A stretch of DNA of 10,816 nt. Origin: Spirochaetota bacterium. Lineage in GTDB: Bacteria; Spirochaetota; Spirochaetia; Treponematales; Treponemataceae. Position numbers and translations under genes: made by a program. The notes beneath the pieces were generated by a model that saw only the letters and a program-made list of their open reading frames with translations, did no database searches and was not told the DNA's origin. The DNA lies in the NCBI GenBank assembly GCA_022704725.1, contig JAKJFV010000027.1, positions 1-10,816 of the forward strand, written 5' to 3'. Shown here piece by piece: positions 1 to 6,286 of this stretch (the stretch's first letter is position 1; each line of letters opens with the position of its first letter).

Positions 1-1032
1 CAAAAACAGCTTGAGCCTGGACAAAAGATGCCCTTTTCATTTTTTACGTTTCCTATTAATGAAAAATCTATGTCCGGCTACAGCGTACTAAAACGGGAAA
101 TGATCAATATTCCTGATGCCTATGCCATCCCTAAAGACAGGGCGTATCAGTTTAATAAGCAGCCCGATATGCTCACCGGGTATAGAACAAAGTCCATATT
201 AACAATACCTCTCATTACCGCCAGCGGCAGAGCTTTGGGTGTTCTTCAGATTATAAATGCACAGGATGAAGAAGGCAATGTTGTTGCTTTCGATGATGAT
301 GCTGAACTTTATATTAAACATTTTGCTTCAAATGCGACACAGGCCTTGGAACGTGCCTATTTAACCCGTGCAATGGTTATGCGCATGATTAAAATGGCTG
401 AGTTTCGTGATCCAAAGGAAACAGGTGCTCATGTTAACCGTGTTTCAAGCTACGCGGTAGAAATTTATGACCGCTGGGCTTTTGAACACAAAACACCGAC
501 CGATGAACTGCATAAATTCAGAGACGCATTAAAAATTGCCGCCATGCTCCATGATGTGGGAAAAGTCGGTATTTCAGATCTTATACTAAAAAAACCAAGC
601 CGGTTTACACCGGAAGAATACGAGATAATTAAGGCTCACTCAACCATAGGGGCAGTCCTTTTCAGTGAAATAGAATCAACCTTGGATGCTATGGCCCGCG
701 ATGTAGCACTTCGTCACCATGAGCGTTGGGACGGCAACGGCTATCCTGGAAACATACCGCTCGATACTATCAATGGAATTGCTTCAGCCGTTAGAACAGG
801 AGTAGGGTTAAGAGGCGAAGAAATACCGCTTGCCGCAAGAATAGTAGCACTGGCAGACGTGTTTGATGCTCTTTCATCACGCCGCGTCTATAAAGAGGCC
901 TGGAACGATGAAGATGTACTTATAGAAATACAAGCTCAAGTAGGCAAACAGTTTGATCCGGAAATTGTATCGGCCTTTTTTCAAGTATTGCCCACTATAC
1001 GTGAAATACAGGCTGCCTGGCCGGACAAATAA
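1..1032 (+). CDS. GAF / HD-GYP domain protein, predicted cyclic-di-GMP phosphodiesterase (5' end outside window)
   Basis: The frame is open from base 1, so the gene begins upstream; the ATG at 28 is probably internal. Counting from that ATG, residues 1-110 match the end of a GAF sensor domain (LTIPLITASGRALGVLQIIN near 58-77). A linker helix leads into an HD-GYP domain at about 115-330. The HD-GYP hallmarks are intact: the HD pair in MLHDVGKVGI (H175, D176), HHERWDGNGYP (230-240) and IVALADVFDAL (272-282). HD-GYP proteins hydrolyse cyclic-di-GMP to pGpG or GMP with a di- or tri-metal centre in the cytoplasm, so this is probably a signal-controlled phosphodiesterase. The stretch between GYPGNIP and GEEIPLAARI is about 14 residues longer than in compact HD-GYP domains. 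The gene ends 6 bp from the stop of the convergent UPF0178 gene, with no terminator visible between them. The GAF ligand is unknown. Confidence 0.9.
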   Translation, partial: QKQLEPGQKMPFSFFTFPINEKSMSGYSVLKREMINIPDAYAIPKDRAYQFNKQPDMLTGYRTKSILTIPLITASGRALGVLQIINAQDEEGNVVAFDDDAELYIKHFASNATQALERAYLTRAMVMRMIKMAEFRDPKETGAHVNRVSSYAVEIYDRWAFEHKTPTDELHKFRDALKIAAMLHDVGKVGISDLILKKPSRFTPEEYEIIKAHSTIGAVLFSEIESTLDAMARDVALRHHERWDGNGYPGNIPLDTINGIASAVRTGVGLRGEEIPLAARIVALADVFDALSSRRVYKEAWNDEDVLIEIQAQVGKQFDPEIVSAFFQVLPTIREIQAAWPDK

Positions 1033-1038
1033 TACTGA

Positions 1039-1512
1039 TTATTTAACGTCTGTTTGCTGTTTTCTAATTTTTTTTTGAAGTTCCCGGTCGAGACAGTTTG
1101 CAAACATATTAAGATCTTTTTTACTATAGCTGCCTGTCTTTTCAATTGGTATGCCGCTTTCAACTAATTCAAGATGCAGATTTCTTAATGCAAGCTTTTG
1201 TGCAATATTCTGATCTGTAAATAGTAAACCTCTGTCGTTCATGGTGATTATTTGTTTGTCAACAAGTCTTTTGGCCAGAGGAATATCCCGAGTAATGGCA
1301 AGATCATCAGACCCGATATGTTCAACAATATAATTATCTGCAGCATCAGGGGCATCATCACATAGGATCATTGTACATAGATTTGATTTATCAGTAGGGA
1401 TTTGTCTGTTTGCAACATACTTAACCTGTATAGTAAGCCGCTGTGCAAACCGCAAAATAATCTGGCGTACCTGTAATGGACACGAATCTGCATCAACCCA
1501 AATATTGAACAT
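1039..1512 (-). CDS. YaiI/YqxD family (UPF0178, DUF188) protein
   Basis: A 157-residue protein of the widespread YaiI/YqxD family, which is predicted to have a PIN-like nuclease fold; its biochemical role is not established. Visible family motifs are VDADSCP (residues 6-12), APDAADNYIVEH (54-65), SDDLAITRDIPLAKRL (68-83) and the C-terminal FANCLDREL. The acidic residues in these motifs could form a metal site. The ATG at 1512 was chosen because the family starts right before the VDAD motif; a longer frame from a TTG at 1536 would add eight atypical residues inside zapA. The ATG lies 1 nt after the zapA stop codon, so translation is probably coupled. This is the last gene of the infC operon and converges on the HD-GYP gene. 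Confidence 0.88.
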   Translation of the reverse strand: MFNIWVDADSCPLQVRQIILRFAQRLTIQVKYVANRQIPTDKSNLCTMILCDDAPDAADNYIVEHIGSDDLAITRDIPLAKRLVDKQIITMNDRGLLFTDQNIAQKLALRNLHLELVESGIPIEKTGSYSKKDLNMFANCLDRELQKKIRKQQTDVK

Positions 1513-1513
1513 C

Positions 1514-1822
1514 TTATTCTTCAAGTACCTTATCAATGTTTGCGATCATTTTTAAAGCTATCCGCTCTGCTTCCTGCAGCTCATCAGTATATTGCGGTTT
1601 AACAGAATTTTTTTGATTTTTAACTTTTTCTTTATACAATTCATCACAAAGCATAATACCCGCTAAAATTGAAACTTTGACCGGATCTTTTAAATCTGCA
1701 GAAGTCTCAACCTGCCGTACCATTTGTTTATAATATTTTAAGAGGGTTTCCAGGTATTCGTCTTTTTCTTTCGCTTGTATTGCAAACGAGGTTCCTAAAA
1801 CATCAATCTGCAGTGTACCCAT
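1514..1822 (-). CDS. zapA: Cell division protein ZapA
   Basis: A 102-residue protein with the ZapA family layout: an N-terminal beta-rich head that begins MGTLQIDVLGTSFAIQA, then a long helical, coiled-coil C-terminal part (about residues 45-100). ZapA binds FtsZ and bundles protofilaments at the Z-ring. The segment PVKVSILAGIMLCDELYK (47-64) corresponds to the helix where family members carry an alanine- and leucine-rich 'ALNI..EL' stretch. The ATG at 1822 is preceded by AGAGGAA at good spacing. The gene follows a ZapB-like coiled-coil gene by 15 nt and precedes the UPF0178 gene by 1 nt, so all three are probably co-transcribed with rplT. The family call is good; divergence from proteobacterial ZapA is large. 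Confidence 0.8.
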   Translation of the reverse strand: MGTLQIDVLGTSFAIQAKEKDEYLETLLKYYKQMVRQVETSADLKDPVKVSILAGIMLCDELYKEKVKNQKNSVKPQYTDELQEAERIALKMIANIDKVLEE

Positions 1823-1837
1823 ACCTATTCCTCTGCT

Positions 1838-2320
1838 TTAAAAAATATCAAATTGAGGATTTTGAGGTGTTGTTTCAGAGTCTTCTGTATCAAAATCCAA
1901 TGAGATTTCATCAGATGATTCGCCGAGTTGTGCAAGCAGCGGATCCTGTTCATCTTCAGCTTGTTCAGGCTCTACCGCTGGTGAATCTACGCTTGTACTC
2001 TGAGTAACCGGTATTTGAGGTTTTGATTCAGTATTTTGAGGTGTCGAAGACTGTTGAAGGGGGGTACCTGCAATTGTTCCGCTTTTTAAAACTGCACTTT
2101 CCATACTGTTTAAACGATCCAACGCATTAAGTATCCCCTGTTCTATTCTGCCTTGATCAGCTTCAAAAGAAGAAATACGTTGTGTAAGCATACTATTAGT
2201 ATGTTCCAGTTCTGTATTTTTATCACGAAGGGCAGAATTTAAATCCTGCAGTGCAGCAATTTTTGCTACTGCACTCTCAACCTTGCGTTCCAGCATTTGA
2301 ATCTGATCGAGTGAAATCAT
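1838..2320 (-). CDS. ZapB-like coiled-coil protein with disordered acidic tail
   Basis: A 160-residue protein. Residues 5-75 form a heptad-rich coiled coil, with MISLDQIQMLERKVESAVAK at the start. Residues 80-125 are a low-complexity linker rich in Pro, Gln, Ser and Thr. Residues 120-152 are strongly acidic, and the protein ends QFDIF. The gene sits between rplT and zapA. Its coiled coil and position suggest a division-associated role like ZapB, a short coiled-coil partner of ZapA, but the long tail is absent from E. coli ZapB, so orthology is not shown. The acidic tail ending in an aromatic/hydrophobic tip could be a docking peptide; that is inference. The ATG at 2320 has GGAG about 8 nt upstream, embedded in the end of rplT, and lies 3 nt after the rplT stop, suggesting coupling. 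Confidence 0.7.
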   Translation of the reverse strand: MISLDQIQMLERKVESAVAKIAALQDLNSALRDKNTELEHTNSMLTQRISSFEADQGRIEQGILNALDRLNSMESAVLKSGTIAGTPLQQSSTPQNTESKPQIPVTQSTSVDSPAVEPEQAEDEQDPLLAQLGESSDEISLDFDTEDSETTPQNPQFDIF

Positions 2321-2323
2321 TAC

Positions 2324-2683
2324 TTATGCTCCAACAGCTTTTTTTGCAACCGAAACTACAGCTTTAAATGCAGCAGGATCTTCGATAGCCATATTAGATA
2401 AAGCTTTTCTGTTAATAATTACACCGGCTTTTGTAAGTCCGTTAATAAACCGGGAATAAGAAAGCCCTTCTTCACGAACTGCTGCGTTTAAACGTGCAAT
2501 CCATAATGCTCTCATATCACCTTTTTTATCTTTTCTTCCTACATAAGCATCTGTTAATGCCTGAACTACTGCGTCTTTTGCAGCTTTATAGTTGGTTCCT
2601 CTTCTTCCGCGGAAACCCTTTGCTAATTTAAGAATCTTCTTACGTCTTTCTTTACGTTTTGTTCCGTCTATCGCTCTTGACAT
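2324..2683 (-). CDS. rplT: 50S ribosomal protein L20
   Basis: A 119-residue L20, the usual length for the family. L20 binds 23S rRNA early in large-subunit assembly and in several bacteria represses its own operon. Visible hallmarks are the basic N-terminal extension (KRKERRKKILKLAKGFRGRR), the YVGRKDKKGDMRALWIARLN segment near 48-67, and SYSRFINGLTKAGVIINRK near 76-94. The ATG at 2683 follows AGGAG at good spacing. The start lies 33 nt after the rpmI stop, and the end is 3 nt before the ZapB-like gene, so this is a mid-operon gene. Confidence 0.98.
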   Translation of the reverse strand: MSRAIDGTKRKERRKKILKLAKGFRGRRGTNYKAAKDAVVQALTDAYVGRKDKKGDMRALWIARLNAAVREEGLSYSRFINGLTKAGVIINRKALSNMAIEDPAAFKAVVSVAKKAVGA

Positions 2684-2716
2684 TCTTATACTCCTATAAC
2701 TATTTCGTAACCGTTA

Positions 2717-2917
2717 TTAACCGTAGGGTAATAGCTGTTTACGAATTTTCGCTGCATCTGCTTCGTTAACAATACCTGAAGCACGTAAATGTCTTTTACG
2801 TTTTGCAGATTTTTTAGTCAAAATATGCCGAAGATTCATCTTCTTGTATTTGACTTTACCTGTACCGGTGAACGAGAATCGTTTAGCGGCTGCTTTTTTT
2901 GTTTTCATTTTGGGCAT
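2717..2917 (-). CDS. rpmI: 50S ribosomal protein L35
   Basis: A 66-residue L35 of normal length and very basic composition. It begins MPKMKTKKAAAKRFSFTGTG, contains LRHILTKKSAKRKRHLR and ends with a KIRKQLLPYG tail, all typical. It is part of the large ribosomal subunit. The ATG at 2917 is preceded by GAGG at about 10 nt. The gene lies 15 nt after the infC stop, so infC, rpmI and rplT have the classic order. Confidence 0.98.
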   Translation of the reverse strand: MPKMKTKKAAAKRFSFTGTGKVKYKKMNLRHILTKKSAKRKRHLRASGIVNEADAAKIRKQLLPYG

Positions 2918-2932
2918 CTTACTATTACCTCA

Positions 2933-3454
2933 TCATTTTTTAGCTTTCGGACTCAATGTCATGGACATAAATCTGCCTTCCATTGCAGCAGGTTTTTCCA
3001 ACACAAATTCATCGTCAAGTCTTTTAAGTACTTCTTCAAGAACTACTAAACCAAGTTCGGTATGTGCAAGCTCGCGTCCTCTAAAACGGACGGTAACCTT
3101 TACCTTATTTCCCTCAGTAAGAAATTCTTTAACATGCTTTGATTTAAAATCAAGATCTCCAGCGCCGATTTTCGGCTGCATCCGGATTTCCTTCAATTTA
3201 ACCAATTTCTGTTTTTTCTTGGAATCACGTATCTTTTTTTCCAATTCAAAATGGTATTTACCATAATCAAGTATCTTACATACCGGTGGATTTGATGTCG
3301 GAGCAACTTCAACAAGGTCGAGCTCACGCTCTTTAGCAATCCTGAGAGCTTCAATGGTAGGGACAATACCTTTTTGTTCGCCCTCATCGTCTATAAGTCT
3401 GACTTCTCGCACACGGATTTGTTCATTAATCCGTAACCCATTATTTTCCGCCAA
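2933..3454 (-). CDS. infC: Translation initiation factor IF-3 (probable TTG start)
   Basis: IF-3 binds the 30S subunit, prevents premature 50S joining and checks start-codon selection. From the proposed start the protein has 173 residues. The N-domain carries GLRINEQIRVREVRLID (residues 6-22) and PPVCKILDYGKY (56-67); a lysine-rich linker follows (74-88). The C-domain has KEIRMQPKIG (88-97) and VRFRGRELAHTELG (122-135). The start at TTG 3454 was chosen because AGGAGG lies 4 nt upstream and because (M)AENNGLRINEQ fits the family N-terminus. An in-frame ATG at 3472 would add six residues, two of them encoded by the Shine-Dalgarno itself, and has no ribosome site of its own. Non-AUG starts are known for infC (AUU in E. 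coli), where IF-3 discriminates against them and so limits its own synthesis. Confidence 0.95.
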   Translation of the reverse strand: MAENNGLRINEQIRVREVRLIDDEGEQKGIVPTIEALRIAKERELDLVEVAPTSNPPVCKILDYGKYHFELEKKIRDSKKKQKLVKLKEIRMQPKIGAGDLDFKSKHVKEFLTEGNKVKVTVRFRGRELAHTELGLVVLEEVLKRLDDEFVLEKPAAMEGRFMSMTLSPKAKK

Positions 3455-3470
3455 CGATCCTCCTCGTGTC

Positions 3471-3495
3471 ATTTTATCATAACAACTGATAAAAT
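3471..3495. repeat. Perfect 9-bp inverted repeat in infC leader
   Basis: The arms ATTTTATCA (3471-3479) and TGATAAAAT (3487-3495) are perfectly complementary and are separated by 7 nt. The repeat lies between the predicted infC promoter and the infC Shine-Dalgarno, ending about 5 nt upstream of AGGAGG. In RNA it would be an AT-rich stem-loop; in DNA it could be an operator for a dimeric repressor. It overlaps the discarded ATG at 3472. No T-run follows on the minus strand, so it is not a classic terminator. Confidence 0.6.
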
Positions 3496-3521
3496 ACCTT
3501 TTCTAGTAAAGCATTTTTAAC

Positions 3522-3551
3522 ATTTTACCAGAAAAGCAGTTTGAATGTCTA
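3522..3551 (-). promoter_or_regulatory. Predicted sigma-70 promoter of the infC operon
   Basis: On the minus strand the -35 is TAGACA (3551-3546) and the -10 is TAAAAT (3527-3522), each 5 of 6 to consensus, with an 18-nt spacer. Transcription would begin near 3515, giving a leader of about 60 nt that contains the inverted repeat at 3471-3495. It is the best promoter match upstream of infC. Its -35 overlaps the ATG at 3545 of the opposite-strand membrane-protein reading frame. Confidence 0.5.
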
Positions 3552-3682
3552 GTGCAATAATAAAAAAATCTCTATATAAAGCATTAGATCAAAAAACACT
3601 CTTTATGCCTCTTGTGCTGAAACTTATTTTCATGGTATTTTTAACAGCATGTGGATATTTTCTATATTTCTTTTACCCATAA
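3545..3682 (+). pseudogene. Short membrane-type frame, possibly the displaced N-terminus of the next gene
   Basis: A 45-codon frame from ATG 3545 to TAA 3680-3682. It encodes a basic, Ser/Lys-rich start (MSSAIIKKSLYKALDQK) followed by a strongly hydrophobic stretch (LFMPLVLKLIFMVFLTACGY). That is the shape of a real inner-membrane protein N-terminus. It overlaps the 3649 frame by 34 nt in a different phase. Adding one T to the TTTT run at 3671-3674 would fuse both frames into a single protein reading ...GYFLYFFLPISFLIQ. No good Shine-Dalgarno precedes the ATG. It could equally be a chance frame. It is listed because the downstream gene lacks a convincing start of its own. Confidence 0.35.
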
Positions 3683-4299
3683 GCTTTTTAATACAAAATA
3701 GTATTAAAAGAAGCTCTGTTGTTAATGTTGATAAAAGTTCATCTTTTGTTTTTATACTTGGATTAGTTTTTGGAGCTTTTTACAGTACTGCTGCAATGCT
3801 GCTGTTTTCAATAAATCCATATGTACAATTCAATTTACCATTGGTATTCTTTCAAAAGCTCATATTTTTAACAATTCCCCCGTTTGCAGTACTTTATCTA
3901 TTATTATTCATTTTTTCGAAGAACTCGTTATCAGATAAGACTCTTCTTTTTACCGATCTTCTATACGGTTTTTATTCTGTTTATCTTCCATTTACTATTT
4001 TGTCATATAATAAAGTTTATTCTTTTTATCCTCTATTTATAGAGCCCCTGGTATTTCTTCTTATGCTTACCGCTGTTAAGATTTCAACCGGACTCCTTGT
4101 TAAGGGAATTATAAAAAAAATACATCCAGTTTTCTACGCTGTGTTTTCTCTGTTCTTAATGCTTTCCCTGTGTTTTCCGCCCCTTATGCAGACATTGTTT
4201 GTTTTAGGGTATCCCTGGTTCTCGCTTTTCCTGTTATTTTGCGGATTCTCGATGATGACTTTTGCGGCTCATCTTTTAGTTCGAAGATTAATCCATTAA
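3649..4299 (+). CDS. Hypothetical multi-pass inner-membrane protein
   Basis: I do not recognise the family. The 216 residues are mostly hydrophobic, with about six or seven likely membrane helices: roughly residues 1-18, 33-53, 64-89, 99-120, 127-151, 160-186 and 189-211. Short loops contain basic patches such as IKRSS (19-23) and VKGIIKKIH (151-159), and the protein ends VRRLIH. No catalytic motif, transporter signature or nucleotide-binding site is visible. The ATG at 3649 has no Shine-Dalgarno, and translation may really begin at 3545 in another frame (see that entry). The gene is divergent from infC and convergent with fba, with a shared terminator at 4320-4355, so it is probably transcribed alone. 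Confidence 0.7.
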   Translation: MWIFSIFLLPISFLIQNSIKRSSVVNVDKSSSFVFILGLVFGAFYSTAAMLLFSINPYVQFNLPLVFFQKLIFLTIPPFAVLYLLLFIFSKNSLSDKTLLFTDLLYGFYSVYLPFTILSYNKVYSFYPLFIEPLVFLLMLTAVKISTGLLVKGIIKKIHPVFYAVFSLFLMLSLCFPPLMQTLFVLGYPWFSLFLLFCGFSMMTFAAHLLVRRLIH

Positions 4300-4319
4300 T
4301 TAAACACAAATAAACCAAA

Positions 4320-4355
4320 AAAAAGACTGAAGCAGAAATCTGCTCAGTCTTTTTT
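4320..4355. terminator. Bidirectional intrinsic terminator between the membrane gene and fba
   Basis: The arms AAAAAGACTG (4320-4329) and CAGTCTTTTT (4346-4355, with C at 4345-4346 region pairing), plus an inner stem AGCAGA (4331-4336) with TCTGCT (4339-4344), form a long hairpin with a 2-nt loop and one bulged A at 4330. It ends in T-runs on both strands. It lies between two convergent genes and should stop both transcripts. Confidence 0.9.
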
Positions 4356-4384
4356 AATTAAAGGGTCTAAATAATGATCCTTAA

Positions 4385-5383
4385 TTATTCCATGTGTCCT
4401 GCGGAACCTAATACTTCTTTATTTTTATGCATATAAAGTTTCTTTAATTCATCACGTGCAGGTCCAAGATATTTTCTCGGATCAAATTCTTCCGGCTGTT
4501 CTGCAAATATCTTGCGAACTGCAGCAGTCATAGCCAATCTGCCGTCAGAGTCAATATTGATCTTGCATACTGCAGATTTTGCAGCCTTGCGTAATTGTTC
4601 TTCAGGAATACCGACTGAATCTGATAATTTTCCGCCGAATTTTTCAACCATTTTTACGTATTCGACCGGTACAGAGGATGAACCGTGAAGAACGATGGGA
4701 AATCCCGGAAGTTTTTTCTCGATTTCTGCAAGAATATCAAATGCTAAAGGAGGGGGAATAAGTACTCCGTCTGCTGTTTTTGTACACTGTTCTGGTTTAA
4801 ATTTCTGACGTCCGTGGCTTGTACCAATGGAAATTGCCAATGAGTCGCAGCCTGTTTTAGATACGAAATCCTGTACTTCTTCGGGCTTAGTGTAGTGGCT
4901 TACTTCAGAAGATACATCATCTTCAACACCTGCAAGAACTCCAAGCTCTCCTTCTACTGATACATCATGAGCATGAGCATATTCTACAACTTTCTTTGTG
5001 AGTGCAACATTTTCATCGTATGGAAGGTGTGATCCGTCTATCATAACTGATGAAAATCCCATGTCTATACATGATTTGCATAATTCAAAAGAATCACCGT
5101 GATCAAGGTGAAGAACAATTTCGGGTTTTTTGCATCCGAGTTCTTTTGCATATTCAACTGCTCCCTGTGCCATATAGCGGAGCAATGTCTGGTTTGCATA
5201 TTTACGTGCTCCAGATGAAACCTGCAGAATTACAGGAGATTTTGTTTCTACGCATGCTTGAATAATTGCCTGCATTTGTTCCATATTATTAAAATTGTAA
5301 GCAGGAATTGCGTATCCGCCTTTAACAGCCTTTGCAAACATTTCTTTTGTGTTTACAAGACCTAAATCCTTATAGCTAATCAT
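4385..5383 (-). CDS. fba: Class II fructose-1,6-bisphosphate aldolase
   Basis: A zinc-dependent cytoplasmic enzyme that interconverts fructose-1,6-bisphosphate with dihydroxyacetone phosphate and glyceraldehyde-3-phosphate in glycolysis. The protein has 332 residues, normal for the family. Visible motifs are AIPAYNFNNMEQMQAII (25-41), LHLDHGD (91-97) with the catalytic Asp94 and zinc ligand His95, VMIDGSHLPYDEN (113-125), VEGELGVLAGVEDD (143-156), ISIGTSHGRQKF (185-196) with His190, LHGSSSVP (232-239) with His233, and KINIDSDGRLA (274-284) in the phosphate/substrate-binding region. The ATG at 5383 follows AAAGGAG at 7 nt. The gene is divergent from the flaA pair, with its own promoter in the shared intergenic region. 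I recall the same fba-flaA neighbourhood in T. pallidum. Confidence 0.97.
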   Translation of the reverse strand: MISYKDLGLVNTKEMFAKAVKGGYAIPAYNFNNMEQMQAIIQACVETKSPVILQVSSGARKYANQTLLRYMAQGAVEYAKELGCKKPEIVLHLDHGDSFELCKSCIDMGFSSVMIDGSHLPYDENVALTKKVVEYAHAHDVSVEGELGVLAGVEDDVSSEVSHYTKPEEVQDFVSKTGCDSLAISIGTSHGRQKFKPEQCTKTADGVLIPPPLAFDILAEIEKKLPGFPIVLHGSSSVPVEYVKMVEKFGGKLSDSVGIPEEQLRKAAKSAVCKINIDSDGRLAMTAAVRKIFAEQPEEFDPRKYLGPARDELKKLYMHKNKEVLGSAGHME

Positions 5384-5413
5384 ATAAAGACTCCTTTAGA
5401 TAAATATAGTGCG

Positions 5414-5442
5414 ATTTTATGCTGTTACACAAAAATAATCAA
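5414..5442 (-). promoter_or_regulatory. Predicted sigma-70 promoter of fba
   Basis: On the minus strand the -35 is TTGATT (5442-5437) and the -10 is TAAAAT (5419-5414), with a 17-nt spacer. Transcription would begin near 5407 and give a leader of about 24 nt containing the Shine-Dalgarno AAAGGAG. It is divergent from the flaA promoter; the two -35 boxes are about 30 bp apart. Confidence 0.55.
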
Positions 5443-5472
5443 TAGAAAAGCCATAAAAATTATGAAAAGAGT

Positions 5473-5501
5473 TTGACAAAGCTATCTTGAAGAAATATAA
5501 T
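5473..5501 (+). promoter_or_regulatory. Perfect-consensus sigma-70 promoter of the flaA-like pair
   Basis: The -35 TTGACA (5473-5478) and -10 TATAAT (5496-5501) both match consensus at every base, with the ideal 17-nt spacer. Transcription would begin near 5508, giving a leader of about 47 nt before the start at 5555. No sigma-28 flagellar promoter is seen here. Housekeeping-sigma control of flaA, in contrast to sigma-28 control of flaB, agrees with what is known in spirochaetes. Confidence 0.85.
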
Positions 5502-5554
5502 TGAGCCGATAGTATAGTATAATTATGTTCTTGATTATTAATAAGGAGTTATGG

Positions 5555-6286
5555 ATGAAACAGGGCGTTTTGGTCTGTATGTGTCTCTTGCTTGTTTTTA
5601 TGTTCTGTGTGCCTGTTTTTGCACAGCCCAGTACAAAAAGTGTTGAGACAATTTTAATCGACGACTTTGACACTCCGGATGAAAAGGAGTATCAATGGAA
5701 TGTTCAAGCCAGCCGTTTTATAGCAGAGGGCTTTCCGAAAAAAGGTTATTTTGCCGGAATACCGAATTCATTGAGGCCGTTAAGAACCTCGGATGATCCG
5801 GAAGCGTTAGTTTTAGGTATTCAGACAAGTTATAATAGAAAAGGTGATAACTGGTTTGAAATTTATCCTACAACAACCGATGACAGCGGTGAAATGAAAA
5901 ACTATGAGATTCCTCTTCAGGGACTTGTCAGTCAGATTGATTTTTGGGCATGGGGCGCTAATTATGCCTATGTTTTAGAAATTCTGCTGCGGGATGCTGA
6001 CGGCAGGGTTCATACATTAAGAGTTGGAAATTTAAATTACAGCGGATGGAAGAACCTGGTTATTAATATTCCGACATATATCCGCCAGCAGTCCCGTTTA
6101 CGGTCAGGTCCAAAAAATCTATCGTTTGTTGGATTTAAAGTGAGAACTGATCCGAATGAATATGTAGACGATTTTACCGTTTATTTAGATCAACTTAAAT
6201 ATACGACGCATACACTTGACAATATCTATGATGGTTATGATCTTCGTGCTGTCGATTTCGATGCTGCTAGTGAGGGAGGACAATAA
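5555..6286 (+). CDS. Flagellar filament outer layer protein, FlaA-like (first of two)
   Basis: A secreted protein of the spirochaete FlaA family, whose best-known member forms part of the sheath around the FlaB core of periplasmic flagella. The first 23 residues are a signal peptide (MKQGVLV..., hydrophobic core, cleavage likely after VFA). The mature part starts with TILIDDFDTPDEKEYQW (32-48). Residues 125-173 include the aromatic FWAWGANY (130-137) and LNYSGWKNLVINIP (160-173), the most FlaA-like stretch. The C-terminus has DDFTVYLDQLKY, typical of the fold's last strand. The start at 5555 was chosen because AAGGAG lies 6 nt upstream and the signal peptide begins there; an ATG at 5525 would precede the Shine-Dalgarno. 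The stop overlaps the next start by 1 nt. It probably corresponds to the FlaA2/FlaA3-type paralogues rather than the main FlaA1. Confidence 0.85.
   Translation: MKQGVLVCMCLLLVFMFCVPVFAQPSTKSVETILIDDFDTPDEKEYQWNVQASRFIAEGFPKKGYFAGIPNSLRPLRTSDDPEALVLGIQTSYNRKGDNWFEIYPTTTDDSGEMKNYEIPLQGLVSQIDFWAWGANYAYVLEILLRDADGRVHTLRVGNLNYSGWKNLVINIPTYIRQQSRLRSGPKNLSFVGFKVRTDPNEYVDDFTVYLDQLKYTTHTLDNIYDGYDLRAVDFDAASEGGQ

Noticed and set aside
1068..1080. T-run after the HD-GYP gene as an intrinsic terminator
   Set aside because: No stable hairpin precedes it, and it lies inside the UPF0178 coding sequence.
2844..3266. Plus-strand open frame of 140 codons opposite infC and rpmI
   Set aside because: It lies wholly antisense to two well-supported translation genes, has a low-complexity Phe/Ser-rich translation and no ribosome site. 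It is a shadow frame.
3665..3682. Programmed -1 ribosomal frameshift site in the membrane-protein gene
   Set aside because: No slippery heptamer in the correct phase, so a homopolymer indel or natural mutation is simpler.
5518..5523. Second TATAAT-like box downstream of the flaA promoter
   Set aside because: No -35 match at 16-18 nt upstream; the perfect promoter at 5473-5501 explains transcription.
5525..5557. ATG at 5525 as start of the first flaA-like gene
   Set aside because: It precedes the Shine-Dalgarno AAGGAG, and the signal peptide begins exactly at the ATG at 5555.
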